A stretch of 64,000 bases of DNA from positions 248,001 to 312,000 of the forward strand of contig CAWIOK010000006.1 in the NCBI GenBank assembly GCA_963837655.1, given 5' to 3'. The notes under the pieces are model-generated. The model had not been told where the DNA came from, made no database searches, and saw only the letters and a list, made by a program, of their open reading frames with translations. The translations under genes were made by a program, and so were the position numbers. Position 1 is the stretch's first letter, and every line of letters begins with the position of its first letter. Shown here in pieces: positions 34,600 to 42,842 of the stretch. The stretch comes from CAVVSD01 sp963837655. Lineage in GTDB: Bacteria; Actinomycetota; Thermoleophilia; Solirubrobacterales; Solirubrobacteraceae.

Positions 34600-35448
34600 T
34601 CATCGCGCCTGACGCTCCACGAGGCCGATGACATCGACAGGACCAGCTCCCGCCCCGAGGTCCCGCAGACCGTCGCGGACTGCGGCCGCCGCAGCCGCCC
34701 GTGCCCGTCGTGCCGCCGCCGGCAGCGGGTCGCCGAGCGCCAGCCGCGCGGCGAGCGTCGAGGAATGTGTACACCCGGAGCCGTGCGCCGCGCCGTCGGG
34801 GTGACGCTCGCCGGGCAGCTCGATGAACGTCGTGCCGTCGAAGAGCAGGTCCGTCGCCTCGCCGCGATGGCCACCCGTGACGATGACGGCGCTGGGCCCG
34901 AGCGCGTGGACCGCACGCGCGAGCTCCTCCCCGTCCGTCCGCTCCGCGCCCGGCCCGGCGAGGACGCGCGCCTCGTGGAGGTTGGGCGTCACGACCGTCG
35001 CGCGCGGGAGGATGAGCTCGATGAGCGCAGCGAGTGCCGCGTCCGGCAGCAGCCGCGCGCCGGACTCCGCGACCATGACCGGGTCGTGCACCACCGGCGG
35101 GTCGCCCGGAAGCGCGTCCAGCGCCTCGGCCACCGCCTCGATCGTCGCGATGTCGCCGAGCATCCCGATCTTCACGGCGTCGACGCCGAGGTCCTCGGCG
35201 ACGACGCGGACCTGCGCCGCCACGATCTCGGGCGCAACGGTCTCCACCGCCGACACCGCCACGGTGTTCTGCACCGTGATCGCGGTGATCGCGGTCGCAC
35301 CGTGGACCCCCGCCGCGGCGAACGCCTTGAGGTCCGCCTGGATGCCCGCACCGCCTCCGGAGTCCGAGCCGGCGATCGAGAGCACGACGGGGACGGGACG
35401 GACCGCGGACACGCCGTGCGAGTCTAGGAGCCGGGCCCGCTCGGTCAT
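34600..35448 (-). CDS. thiD: Hydroxymethylpyrimidine/phosphomethylpyrimidine kinase
   Basis: 282-residue ribokinase-fold enzyme phosphorylating HMP and HMP-P for thiamine pyrophosphate synthesis. SIAGSDSGGGAGIQADLKAF and the anion-hole motif HGSGCTHSST with its catalytic Cys are present. The first ~18 residues are an extension. ATG 35448 overlaps the dprA stop (ATGA). No TPP riboswitch or other thi gene is visible here, so expression probably follows the dprA transcript. Confidence 0.93.
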   Translation of the reverse strand: MTERARLLDSHGVSAVRPVPVVLSIAGSDSGGGAGIQADLKAFAAAGVHGATAITAITVQNTVAVSAVETVAPEIVAAQVRVVAEDLGVDAVKIGMLGDIATIEAVAEALDALPGDPPVVHDPVMVAESGARLLPDAALAALIELILPRATVVTPNLHEARVLAGPGAERTDGEELARAVHALGPSAVIVTGGHRGEATDLLFDGTTFIELPGERHPDGAAHGSGCTHSSTLAARLALGDPLPAAARRARAAAAAAVRDGLRDLGAGAGPVDVIGLVERQAR

Positions 35449-36605
35449 GTCCCCGCCCGACGCGCGTAGGTGCCATCGAGCTCGCGACGCAGCAAGCCTG
35501 CGAACTCGAGGCGCGTGAGCGCAACGTTCGCGCTTGCCACGTCCCTTCCTAGGGCCCGCGCGAGCCGCTCGGCGCTCGCCGCGCCGTCGTCGACCGCATC
35601 GAGCGCACGGCGCAGCTCCGGGTCCTGCGGCATCGGCGAGCCCGACGCCCGGGCAGGCAGGTCACGCTCCGGCGCCGCCGGCGACCGGCGTCGGAGTGAC
35701 ACCGGGACGTCGATGGCGGTGAGGTCGAGCGCGTCGCGCGCATCACGCACGACCGCGGCGCCGTCGTGCAGCAGCGCATTCGTGCCGTCGCTCCGCGGTC
35801 CCGTCACCGGGCCCGGGACGGCACCCACGTGCCTGCCGAGGTCTGCGGCGATCTCGGCGGTGATGAGGGAGCCTGAGCGCTCCTGCGCCTCGACGACCAC
35901 GGTCGCAGCAGCGAGCCCGGCGATGATCCGGTTCCGCGCGGGAAACGCCCATCGCATGATGCCGGTGCCCGGCGGGAGCTCGGACACGACGCAGCAGGCG
36001 GCGACGATCCTTCTGTACAGCGCGACCTTGCTCGCCGGGTAGGGATGGTCCGCGCCGCCCGCGAGCACCGCGACCGTGGGCCCCGGCGCATCCAGCGCCC
36101 CCGCATGCGCCGCTGAGTCGATCCCGAGCGCCATCCCGCTCACGACCGTCATCCCCGCAGCGGCGAGCCCGCGGCCGAGCGAGCCCGCGACGTCGATCCC
36201 GTACGAGGTCGCGCGGCGCGCACCCACCACCGCGACGGCGGGCGCCGGCCCGTCGGCCCGGCAGAGATCGGCCAGCAGCTCCGGGTCGCCGGCGACGTGG
36301 AGCATCGCGGGGGCGTCCTCCAGGTCGAGCAGCGCAGTCGGGTACCAGCCGCCATGCCGGCACACCGCGCTCAGCCCCGCGGCCGCGATCGCCCCGTACG
36401 CCCTGTCGGCGTCGAACGCCGCGCGTGCCAGGTGGGTGCCGCGGTCGTTGTGCGCGCCGAGCGTCGTGACGAGGTCTTCGTCGCCCAGCGCGAGGAGCCC
36501 GCCGAACGCGGCCCGGCCCCGCCCCCCACGCTCGATGCGTCCCGAGAGGAGCCCGAGCAGGTGCGTGCGGCGCAGGCATGATGCGCAAGCGTCAGGCGGC
36601 CTCAC
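35445..36605 (-). CDS. dprA: DNA-processing protein DprA
   Basis: 386-residue recombination mediator that loads RecA on incoming single-stranded DNA. The Rossmann-like core contains VAVVGARRATSYG, SGMALGIDSAAHAGAL, AVLAGGADHPYPASN-like and the PARNRIIAGLA motif. The C-terminal winged helix is in ERLARALGRDVASANVALTRLEFAGLL. GTG 36605 lies inside the last codons of comM (14-base overlap). Together with comM this is a competence/uptake module. Upstream in-frame starts lie within comM and are rejected. Confidence 0.93.
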   Translation of the reverse strand: MRPPDACASCLRRTHLLGLLSGRIERGGRGRAAFGGLLALGDEDLVTTLGAHNDRGTHLARAAFDADRAYGAIAAAGLSAVCRHGGWYPTALLDLEDAPAMLHVAGDPELLADLCRADGPAPAVAVVGARRATSYGIDVAGSLGRGLAAAGMTVVSGMALGIDSAAHAGALDAPGPTVAVLAGGADHPYPASKVALYRRIVAACCVVSELPPGTGIMRWAFPARNRIIAGLAAATVVVEAQERSGSLITAEIAADLGRHVGAVPGPVTGPRSDGTNALLHDGAAVVRDARDALDLTAIDVPVSLRRRSPAAPERDLPARASGSPMPQDPELRRALDAVDDGAASAERLARALGRDVASANVALTRLEFAGLLRRELDGTYARRAGT

Positions 36606-38124
36606 GACGGTCCTCCGTGCGCTCGAGCTCCTGCGAGCGTCGCAGTGCGATGGCCTCGAGCACGTGCGCGTCCTCGATCCGGTCGCTCGCTGCAAGATCG
36701 GCGATCGTCCGCGCGACGCGCAGGACGCGTCCGTGACCGCGAGCGCTCAGCGCGCCGCGTGCGTACGCGTCGCGCAACGCATCACGTGCTTCCGCGAGGA
36801 GATCGGAGGCTCGCGGCGCCAGGGCATGTGGCATGTCGCCGTTGCAACCCGTGCCGGTGCCGGCGAGCCGCGCCGCCTGGCGTTCGCGGGCCGCGAGGAC
36901 CTCGTCACGGACAGCGTCGGAGAAGGCGACGGGCGGCGCCGTCAACGCCTCCTCGTCCGGCCGCTGCACCCCGACGTGCAGGTCGATCCGGTCGAGCAGC
37001 GGACCGCTGAGGCGCCTGCGATGGCGGTTGTGGTCCGCCGTCGTGCACTCGCACGCGGGCATCCCGCGTCCGCACGGGCATGGGTTCGTGGCCGCGACGA
37101 GCATGAAGCGCGTCGGGAGGAGCGCCGAACGCTGACCGCGCACGATCGTGACCTGCCGGTCCTCGAGCGGCTGTCGCAGCGCCTCGAGGGATGAGCGGGC
37201 GAACTCCGACAGCTCGTCGAGGAACAGCACGCCGTGGTGCGCGAGGCTCGCCTCTCCCGGGCCCGGATGGATGCCGCCGCCGACGAGGCCGGACGACGAG
37301 ATCGTGTGGTGCGGCGCGCGGAACGGGCGCTCGATGATCAGGCTGCCTGCGCCGTGTCGCAGCCCGGCGAGGCTGTGGATGCGTGTGACCTCCAGCGCCT
37401 CGTCGCGCGTCAGCGGTGGCAGGATGCCGCTGAGCCGCCGGGCCAGCATCGTCTTTCCGGTGCCGGGCGGCCCGACGAGAAGCGCGTTGTGCCCGCCCGC
37501 GGCGGCGATCGTCAGCGCTCGGATCGGCGCCGCGTGCCCGCGCACGTCGGCTAGGTCCTCGACGTCGGCGCGTGGTCGGCCGGCGTCGGGCGTCCTGTGC
37601 AGCTGCGGAGGCGGTTCGCCGCGCAGGATCGCCGCGACGCCCGCGAGGTCACTCACACCTGCGACGGCCACGCCGTCCACGAGCCCGGCCTCCGCTGCGC
37701 ACTCGACGGGCACGATGAGACCGTGGAGCCCGTGGCGCCGCGCTCCCTCCGCAACGGCGAGCGCGCCGCCGCACGGGCGCAGCTCACCGCCGAGGGAGAG
37801 CTCGCCGAACACGGCCCAGCGATCGACCAGCGCGGCTGGGACCTGGCCGCTGGCGACGAGCAGCCCGCAGGCGGTCGCCAGGTCGTACCCGGGTCCCGAC
37901 TTCGGGAGGTACGCCGGCGCGAGGTTGACAGTGACACGGCGGTTGGGGAACTCGAAGCCGGAGTTGCGCACCGCGGAGTGGACGCGCTCGCGCGACTCGC
38001 GCACAGCCGCGTCGCCGCGGCCGACGATCGTGAAGCCGGGAAGGCCGGCGCGGAGATCGACCTCGACCGTGATGCGCCGCGAGGCGAGGCCGTCGATGGC
38101 GAAGGTGGTGAGGCGAGCGAGCAT
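36592..38124 (-). CDS. comM: ComM/YifB family Mg-chelatase-like AAA+ ATPase
   Basis: 510 residues. The N-terminal ChlI domain (~1-160, EVDLRAGLPGFTIVGRGDAAVRESRERV split in two blocks) precedes the AAA+ core with Walker A VGPPGTGKT, Walker B GVLFLDELSEF and sensor SRLL-type residues, plus a Cys cluster (CPCGRGMPACEC) in the ATNPCPCG segment. The C-terminal Mg-chelatase lid follows. ComM is a branch-migration helicase for natural transformation. ATG 38124 gives the usual MLARLTTFAIDGL start. The upstream divergent region carries a large inverted repeat. Confidence 0.94.
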   Translation of the reverse strand: MLARLTTFAIDGLASRRITVEVDLRAGLPGFTIVGRGDAAVRESRERVHSAVRNSGFEFPNRRVTVNLAPAYLPKSGPGYDLATACGLLVASGQVPAALVDRWAVFGELSLGGELRPCGGALAVAEGARRHGLHGLIVPVECAAEAGLVDGVAVAGVSDLAGVAAILRGEPPPQLHRTPDAGRPRADVEDLADVRGHAAPIRALTIAAAGGHNALLVGPPGTGKTMLARRLSGILPPLTRDEALEVTRIHSLAGLRHGAGSLIIERPFRAPHHTISSSGLVGGGIHPGPGEASLAHHGVLFLDELSEFARSSLEALRQPLEDRQVTIVRGQRSALLPTRFMLVAATNPCPCGRGMPACECTTADHNRHRRRLSGPLLDRIDLHVGVQRPDEEALTAPPVAFSDAVRDEVLAARERQAARLAGTGTGCNGDMPHALAPRASDLLAEARDALRDAYARGALSARGHGRVLRVARTIADLAASDRIEDAHVLEAIALRRSQELERTEDRREAA

Positions 38125-38146
38125 GGGCTGATCGTGCAGCGTCGCG

Positions 38147-38266
38147 CGTTGCACGGGACACGCGATCTGTGACGAATCTGCAACGGCTGTGCGACGTGGT
38201 TCCGGCCGCGGAGCTCTGGTGCGAACTCGTCGCCGACTTGTCACATCTGCGGCGTCCCGTGCAACG
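38147..38266. promoter_or_regulatory. Long inverted repeat in the comM-yraN divergent promoter region
   Basis: CGTTGCACGGGAC (38147-38159) and its exact reverse complement GTCCCGTGCAACG (38254-38266) flank an inner pair GTGAC/GTCAC in the same symmetry. The two arms lie close to the two divergent start codons. This suggests paired operator sites for one regulator controlling both comM-dprA and yraN. No match to a known competence box was recognised. Confidence 0.55.
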
Positions 38267-38280
38267 CACCGCTATCTAGC

Positions 38281-38691
38281 GTGCCGGTCATGTCATCGAC
38301 GCAGACCGCTGTCTCCGGATCGGGCGACCCACGCCGGGCGCTCGGCACGCGGGGCGAGAGCCTCGCCCTCGCCCACATGCAGCGCCTGGGATTCGCGCTC
38401 GTCGCGCGCAACCACCGGACGCGCTGGGGCGAGATCGACCTCATCGTGTACGACGGCACCACGCTGGTGTTCGTCGAAGTGAAGACGCGCCGCGCCTCTG
38501 CCCGAGCCGGCAGCGCGCTGGACGCGGTCGCTCCCGTGAAACAGCATCAGGTGCGGAAGATCGCCGCCGCGTGGCTCGCCGAGGTCGCCGACCGACCGCG
38601 GTCCGCCGAGCTGCGCTTCGACGTCGTCGGCGTCACCGTCGACCGGGATGGGTCGCTGCTGCGCCTGGACCACGTCGAGCACGCGTTCTGA
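38281..38691 (+). CDS. YraN/UPF0102 family endonuclease-like protein
   Basis: 136 residues of the UPF0102 restriction-endonuclease-like fold. GTRGESLALAHMQRLGFALVARN, the catalytic WGEIDLIV and FVEVKTR (Glu-Lys) motifs, and VKQHQVRKIAAAWL are all visible. Family members are structure-specific nucleases by inference, often adjacent to rnhB and comM/dprA. GTG 38281 or ATG 38290. The c-di-GMP riboswitch begins about 70 bases after the stop. Confidence 0.88.
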   Translation: MPVMSSTQTAVSGSGDPRRALGTRGESLALAHMQRLGFALVARNHRTRWGEIDLIVYDGTTLVFVEVKTRRASARAGSALDAVAPVKQHQVRKIAAAWLAEVADRPRSAELRFDVVGVTVDRDGSLLRLDHVEHAF

Positions 38692-38760
38692 GGGCGGACA
38701 TCGGACACCGAGGTCAAGGCAACGGCCGCCGATGCCGATGCGGACAAGACACCAGAGCAG

Positions 38761-38846
38761 GCTTTCTCGACCTGGGCACCCCCGTCGCGAGACGGGTCCG
38801 CAAAGCCACGGGACTCCGCCGGAGTCAGCCGGGCCACCGAAGGAGC
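38761..38846 (+). ncRNA. Cyclic-di-GMP-I (GEMM-I) riboswitch aptamer
   Basis: P1 pairs GCTTTCTCG (38761-38769) with CGAAGGAGC (38838-38846). P2 is CCCGTC-GCGA-GACGGG (38781-38796) with a GNRA tetraloop. The ligand core shows CTGGGCACC before P2 and CCGCAAAGCCACGGGACT after it. P3 is GACTCC-GCC-GGAGTC (38812-38826), and AGCCGGGCCACCGAA closes the structure. These are the hallmark blocks of the GEMM-I family (GGGCA, GCAAAGCCACGGG, AGCCGGG-YNACCG). It lies 81 bases upstream of a surface-protein gene, a typical c-di-GMP target. A following hairpin is the likely expression platform. Confidence 0.88.
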
Positions 38847-38885
38847 GCCACCACGCTGATCGCCCGCTTCGGGCGGCGCGTGGCG
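38846..38885 (+). terminator. Riboswitch expression-platform hairpin
   Basis: CGCCAC (38846-38851) pairs with GTGGCG (38880-38885) around an inner stem CGCCC/GGGCG (38861-38875). Its first base is also the last base of aptamer P1, so the two structures compete at the boundary. No T-run follows; control may be by factor-dependent termination or by occluding downstream sequence. Confidence 0.5.
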
Positions 38886-38926
38886 ACCAGGAATGTCGCG
38901 AAGACCGCTCACATGTAGGGGGACGT

Positions 38927-40075
38927 ATGTCCAACCCGACCCATCCGAGGCGGATCACACGAATGTGTGCCGCGTCGGCTCTGACCGTCGCAGTCGCGTT
39001 CGCGGCCGTGCCAGTCGCATCCCAGGCCGCGGCCGTCAACCTGGGGACCTCTGACTCGTTCGCCGTTCTCAGCGGCTCAGCCGTCACGAACACCGGCCCC
39101 TCCGTCATCGGAGGGGACCTCGGCGTCTCGCCCGGGACCGCGGTCAGCGGCTTTCCCCCCGGGCTGGTCAGCGGCGGGGTGATCCACAGCGGCGACGCAG
39201 TGGCACTGCAAGCGCAGAACGACGCCACGACCGCCTTCAACAGCGCTGCGGGCGAGCCATCGACGACCGACCTCACCGGGCAGGACCTCGGCGGGCTGAC
39301 CCTGGTCGGCGGAACGTACTCCTTCTCGACGTCCGCGCAGCTCACAGGGGCGCTCACGCTCAACGCCCAGGGAGATCCCAACACACGGTTCATCTTCCAG
39401 GTCGGCTCGACGCTTACCAGCGCGTCCGCCTCCTCAGTCGTGCTCGTCAACGGCGCATCGGCGTGCAACGTGTTCTGGCAGATCGGGAGCTCAGCGACCC
39501 TCGGTACCAACACCTCCTTCCAGGGCAACATCCTCGCCCTGACGAGCGTCACGCTGAACACCGGCGCCACGCTGACGGGTAGGGCGTTGGCCCGCAACGG
39601 CGCCGTCACGCTCGACTCGAACGTGATCGGCCGGCCCAACTGCGCCACTCCACCAGGCGGTTCTGACACGTCCGGCGGCGGCGCAGGCGGCGGCACGGGT
39701 CCCGGCGGTCGGCGTGGGACCACCCCGATCGTCGACGCAGCCACGACGCGCAACGGCACCGCGCGCCTCCGACGCGTCCCGAGCGAAGCCCGGACTCCGA
39801 GCGGTGTGTGCACCGCCGGCTTCAACGCACGGGTTCGCGGCTCCACGATCGATCGAGTCGTCTTCACCATGGACGGCCGGCGCATCGGGAGTCGCGCGCG
39901 TTCGCCCTTCACGGTGTCCGTCAAGTCGGCCCGGGCGGGCCGCCACGTCATCCGGGCGCGCGTCACCTTCAGGGACGCCACCCGCTCCCGGACGCTGACG
40001 CTGCCCTACCGGGCGTGCGGAGCCGTCAAGGCGCTCCTGAAGCCGCGGTCGGGGCCGTCCCGCTTCACGGGATGA
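38927..40075 (+). CDS. Secreted DUF3494 (ice-binding-like) surface protein
   Basis: 382 residues. Signal peptide ~1-33 ending SQAAA. The DUF3494 beta-solenoid (~35-240) contains SDSFAVLSGSAVTNTGPS, VIGGDLGVSPGTAVSGFPPG, VGGTYSF and FQVGSTLTSAS. A Gly/Ser-rich linker (~245-275) leads to a C-terminal Ig-like domain (~280-375) with Cys near both ends. This fold is used by bacteria for ice binding or surface adhesion; adhesin is favoured because of c-di-GMP control. The c-di-GMP-I riboswitch is directly upstream and a GGGGG ribosome site precedes ATG 38927. The stop overlaps the L,D-transpeptidase (ATGA), so both are made together. Confidence 0.88.
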   Translation: MSNPTHPRRITRMCAASALTVAVAFAAVPVASQAAAVNLGTSDSFAVLSGSAVTNTGPSVIGGDLGVSPGTAVSGFPPGLVSGGVIHSGDAVALQAQNDATTAFNSAAGEPSTTDLTGQDLGGLTLVGGTYSFSTSAQLTGALTLNAQGDPNTRFIFQVGSTLTSASASSVVLVNGASACNVFWQIGSSATLGTNTSFQGNILALTSVTLNTGATLTGRALARNGAVTLDSNVIGRPNCATPPGGSDTSGGGAGGGTGPGGRRGTTPIVDAATTRNGTARLRRVPSEARTPSGVCTAGFNARVRGSTIDRVVFTMDGRRIGSRARSPFTVSVKSARAGRHVIRARVTFRDATRSRTLTLPYRACGAVKALLKPRSGPSRFTG

Positions 40076-40824
40076 GTCACGTCGCCCGCCTCGTCCCGAC
40101 ACCCCCCGGCGTGCGCCGGGGGGTGGCCGTGTTCGCCCTGGCGGGCGCGACCGCGCTGGGCGTCTGCGGCCTGGCTGGTCCAGCGCAGGCCGCCGCTGTG
40201 CCCGACAGCCAGGCGCAGGTGCGCCTCCTGCACCATCAGGTCGCTCGCGCGCAGCCGAGCGTTCGCAGCCGGCGGCTTGAGACGGTTGCGGCGCGGCGGC
40301 CGCTGACGCAGGTGCGCACCGTCCTCCCCGCGGTCGGCCGTGCCGTCCGGGGGACCGACGGGCGCTCGTGGGTCCACGTGCGGCTGCCTGGACGCCCCAG
40401 CGGCCACACCGGCTGGATACGGACCGCGCAGACCCGCTGGACGACCACGCCGTGGGCAGTCTCGGTCAGCCTGTCACGGCGCAGCGTGACGGTGTGGCAC
40501 GACGGCCGTGTCGACCGCAGGTTCCGCGCCGTCGTGGGCAAGCCGTCGACCCCCACGCCGCAGGGGCGCTTCTTCGTCGAGGAGTCCCTGGCGCTGTCAC
40601 CGGCGCAGTCGGGCAGCCCCTACGCGCTGGCCTCGAGCGCGCGCTCGGCCGTCCTACAGGAGTTCGAGGGCGGCCCGGGGCAGATCGCCCTGCACGGGAC
40701 CGGCAACCTCGCAGGATCGCTGGGCACCGCGGTCTCCCACGGCTGCATCCGGCTCAGCACCCGGGCCATCACCTGGCTCGCACGACGCATCGGCGCGGGC
40801 GTGCCGCTCACGATCAGGGGCTGA
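40072..40824 (+). CDS. L,D-transpeptidase (YkuD domain), coupled to the DUF3494 gene
   Basis: 250 residues. Signal peptide ~1-41 (AGPAQAAA); a short SH3-like spacer (~85-125, DGRSWVHVRLPGRPSGHTGWI); the YkuD catalytic domain (~130-250) with His in QIALHGTGN and the catalytic Cys in AVSHGCIRLS. It crosslinks peptidoglycan stems or attaches proteins to them. Start ATG overlaps the DUF3494 stop, placing it under the same c-di-GMP riboswitch. This suggests it anchors or accommodates the surface protein. Converges with rnhB, overlapping 11 bases. Confidence 0.9.
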   Translation: MSHVARLVPTPPGVRRGVAVFALAGATALGVCGLAGPAQAAAVPDSQAQVRLLHHQVARAQPSVRSRRLETVAARRPLTQVRTVLPAVGRAVRGTDGRSWVHVRLPGRPSGHTGWIRTAQTRWTTTPWAVSVSLSRRSVTVWHDGRVDRRFRAVVGKPSTPTPQGRFFVEESLALSPAQSGSPYALASSARSAVLQEFEGGPGQIALHGTGNLAGSLGTAVSHGCIRLSTRAITWLARRIGAGVPLTIRG

Positions 40825-41485
40825 CGCCTGACGGCGCCGCGGAATCGACGAGCTCGAGTTGCGTGTACGCGGTCGACTGGAACGACAAGCGGTGCAGCGG
40901 GGACACCCCGATGCGGCGGATCGCGGCGCGGTGCTCGGGCGTGGAGTAGCCGACGTGCTGGGCGAACTCCCAGCCTGGATGCCGGGCGTCCGCGCGCACC
41001 ATGTAGCGATCGCGCGTGACCTTGGCGATGATCGAGGCGGCAGCGATCGAGGCGCTCGTCGCATCCCCGTCGACGATCGCGCGGCGATCGTGGCCGTCCA
41101 GGTCGCCGACCGGGAAGCCGTCGGACAGCAGGATCGCGCCCGGCCGCGCGACCTCCAGGAGCGCCGCGCGGAGGGCCGCGATGTTCATCTTGTGCAGCCC
41201 GCGCGTGTCGATGCTGTGGACGCTGCGCGACACGACGGCGACCTTCGCCGCGACGCGCAGGACGACGGGGTACAGCGCCTCGCGCGCGGCGTGGTCGTGC
41301 TGCTTGGAGTCGTTGAGCGCCCGCAGGTCGCGGACGTCGCGGCGTGTCAGCCGCTCGAGGTCCAGCAGGACCGCGGCGGCCACGAGCGGGCCTGCCAGGC
41401 AGCCGCGCCCCGCCTCGTCCGCGCCGGCGACGAAGCGACGGCCGAGCCGGCGGTCGTGACGCAGCAGGCGCCCGCCGGTCGACAT
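40814..41485 (-). CDS. rnhB: Ribonuclease HII
   Basis: 223-residue RNase HII that removes ribonucleotides from DNA and RNA-DNA hybrids. The catalytic DEAGRG (VAGADEAGRGCLAGPLV), the LNDSKQ motif, SDGFPVGDLDG and IAAASIIAKVTRDRYM are present. ATG 41485 is chosen because MSTGGRLLRHDRRLGRRFVAG leads straight into the core; the longer frame from 41614 overlaps lepB. It follows lepB by 13 bases at the end of the ffh-to-rnhB block. Confidence 0.94.
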   Translation of the reverse strand: MSTGGRLLRHDRRLGRRFVAGADEAGRGCLAGPLVAAAVLLDLERLTRRDVRDLRALNDSKQHDHAAREALYPVVLRVAAKVAVVSRSVHSIDTRGLHKMNIAALRAALLEVARPGAILLSDGFPVGDLDGHDRRAIVDGDATSASIAAASIIAKVTRDRYMVRADARHPGWEFAQHVGYSTPEHRAAIRRIGVSPLHRLSFQSTAYTQLELVDSAAPSGVSP

Positions 41486-41498
41486 GCGCCGCCGCGGC

Positions 41499-42107
41499 TC
41501 AGAGGAGCCCGAGGCGGTCCGGCGGCCAGTAGGTGGCGAAGGCGCCACCGATGACCCACTTGCGAGGGACGGGTCCCCAGAACCGGCTGTCGTCGGAAGC
41601 GCCACGGTTGTCACCCATCATGAAGTACATACCGGCGGGCACCGTGATCGGGACGGGGAAGTCGCAATCTCCGTTCGAACATCCGGCGAAACGCGCGAAC
41701 GGCTCCTTCTGGCGGACGCCGTTGAGGACCACGTGACCGTCGTCGATCGAGATGCGGTCCCCCGGGCCGGCGACGACGCGCTTGATGAAGTTCACGGTCG
41801 AGCGCGTCGGCGTGGGCCGCGGGCACGGCTGCCCGTCACGCTGGGGCGCGCCGCACTGGTTGGTCTCCGAGCCGACAGGCGGATGGAACACGGTCACGTC
41901 GCCGATGTCGGGCGCGCTGAAGCGCGACCCGATGCGATTCACGAGCACACGCTGCCCGATCTCGAGCGTCGGAACCATGGATTCCGAGGGGATGCGGTAC
42001 GGCTTGACGAGGAACGCCTGGATCCCGAGAGCGAGACCCAGGGCTACCGCGACGATGACGACGAGCTCGACGAGGGAGTTCCCGCTCTCGCCGCGGGCGC
42101 GCCTCAC
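41499..42107 (-). CDS. lepB: Signal peptidase I
   Basis: 202-residue type I signal peptidase that cleaves Sec/Tat signal peptides at the outer membrane face. A single N-terminal transmembrane helix (residues ~12-34) is followed by catalytic Ser43 in PSESMVPTL and Lys109 in NFIKRVVAGPGD; box E GDNRGASDDSR is complete. A Cys-containing insert (NQCGAPQRDGQPC) sits between boxes. GTG 42107 overlaps the rplS stop (GTGA). Confidence 0.95.
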   Translation of the reverse strand: MRRARGESGNSLVELVVIVAVALGLALGIQAFLVKPYRIPSESMVPTLEIGQRVLVNRIGSRFSAPDIGDVTVFHPPVGSETNQCGAPQRDGQPCPRPTPTRSTVNFIKRVVAGPGDRISIDDGHVVLNGVRQKEPFARFAGCSNGDCDFPVPITVPAGMYFMMGDNRGASDDSRFWGPVPRKWVIGGAFATYWPPDRLGLL

Positions 42108-42730
42108 GACTTGGTGTCGGCTTCTCCGGCAGCCTCAGGCTCGTCGTCGGCCGCGGAGTCCCCCGCCGCCTCCGGGTCGGCCTCGGCCTCGACGTCAGCC
42201 GGGGCCGTGCTCACCTCGGCGGTCTCCTCCGTCGTGGCCTGGGCCTCGACGGCCTCGTCCACGGTCCCCTCGGCGCCGACGCCCTCGGCGTCGACCGCCT
42301 CGGTCTCGACCGCGGCCTGCGCCTCGAGCTCGCCCGCGGGGGTCTGCGGAGCGGCAGCCGGCGCAGCAGCGGCCTTCTCCGGCCCCGTGTACCGGCGCTC
42401 GCGCACGCGGGCGGCCTTGCCGACCCGGTCGCGGAGGTAGTAGAGCTTGGCGCGACGGACATCACCGCGGGCGGCAACCTCGATCTTCTCGATCTTCGGG
42501 GAATGCACGGGGAACGTGCGCTCCACGCCGATGCCGAACGACTGCTTGCGGACCGTGAAGGTCTCGCGCGCACCGTGGCCCTGGCGCTTGATGACGACAC
42601 CCTCGAAGACCTGGGTGCGGCGCCGGGTGCCCTCGATGACCTGGAAGTGGACACGGACGCGGTCGCCGGCCTGGAAGTTGGGAACCTCGCGCAGCTGAGC
42701 GCGCTCGAGGCTTTCGATGACACTGGACAT
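42104..42730 (-). CDS. rplS: 50S ribosomal protein L19 with long acidic C-terminal extension
   Basis: Residues 1-115 are a standard L19 (VRVHFQVIEGTRRRTQVFEGVVIKRQG split blocks; SFGIGVERTFPVHSP; RRAKLYYLRDRVGKAARV). Residues ~120-208 are an added Ala/Glu/Asp-rich, nearly Lys/Arg-free tail, almost doubling the protein. L19 sits at the 30S-50S interface, so an 88-residue acidic tail is notable; a repelling or flexible docking role is only conjecture. The 112-base leader contains hairpins and is separate from trmD. Confidence 0.94.
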   Translation of the reverse strand: MSSVIESLERAQLREVPNFQAGDRVRVHFQVIEGTRRRTQVFEGVVIKRQGHGARETFTVRKQSFGIGVERTFPVHSPKIEKIEVAARGDVRRAKLYYLRDRVGKAARVRERRYTGPEKAAAAPAAAPQTPAGELEAQAAVETEAVDAEGVGAEGTVDEAVEAQATTEETAEVSTAPADVEAEADPEAAGDSAADDEPEAAGEADTKS

Positions 42731-42805
42731 AGTTGAAGACCGTCCGGGAGAGCGGTGGCGGCCGGGCGATCTTCGCCGGCCGGGCGATGCGGGAGCGTCG
42801 CCGAT

Positions 42806-42826
42806 CGTCCCGCTCAGGGCGGGACG
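42806..42826 (-). terminator. Hairpin between trmD and rplS
   Basis: CGTCCCGC-TCAGG-GCGGGACG (with one more T-A pair outside) lies directly downstream of trmD on the minus strand and in the rplS leader. A direct repeat GCCGGGCGAT (42761-42770 and 42779-42788) follows toward rplS. It is either a trmD terminator or an rplS leader element. Confidence 0.45.
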
Positions 42827-42842
42827 ACCATGCTAGCGGAGG

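Noticed and set aside
42731..42842. Known autoregulatory L19 leader RNA
   Set aside because: Hairpins and a direct repeat are present but I cannot match them to a described L19 leader; kept only as a hairpin.
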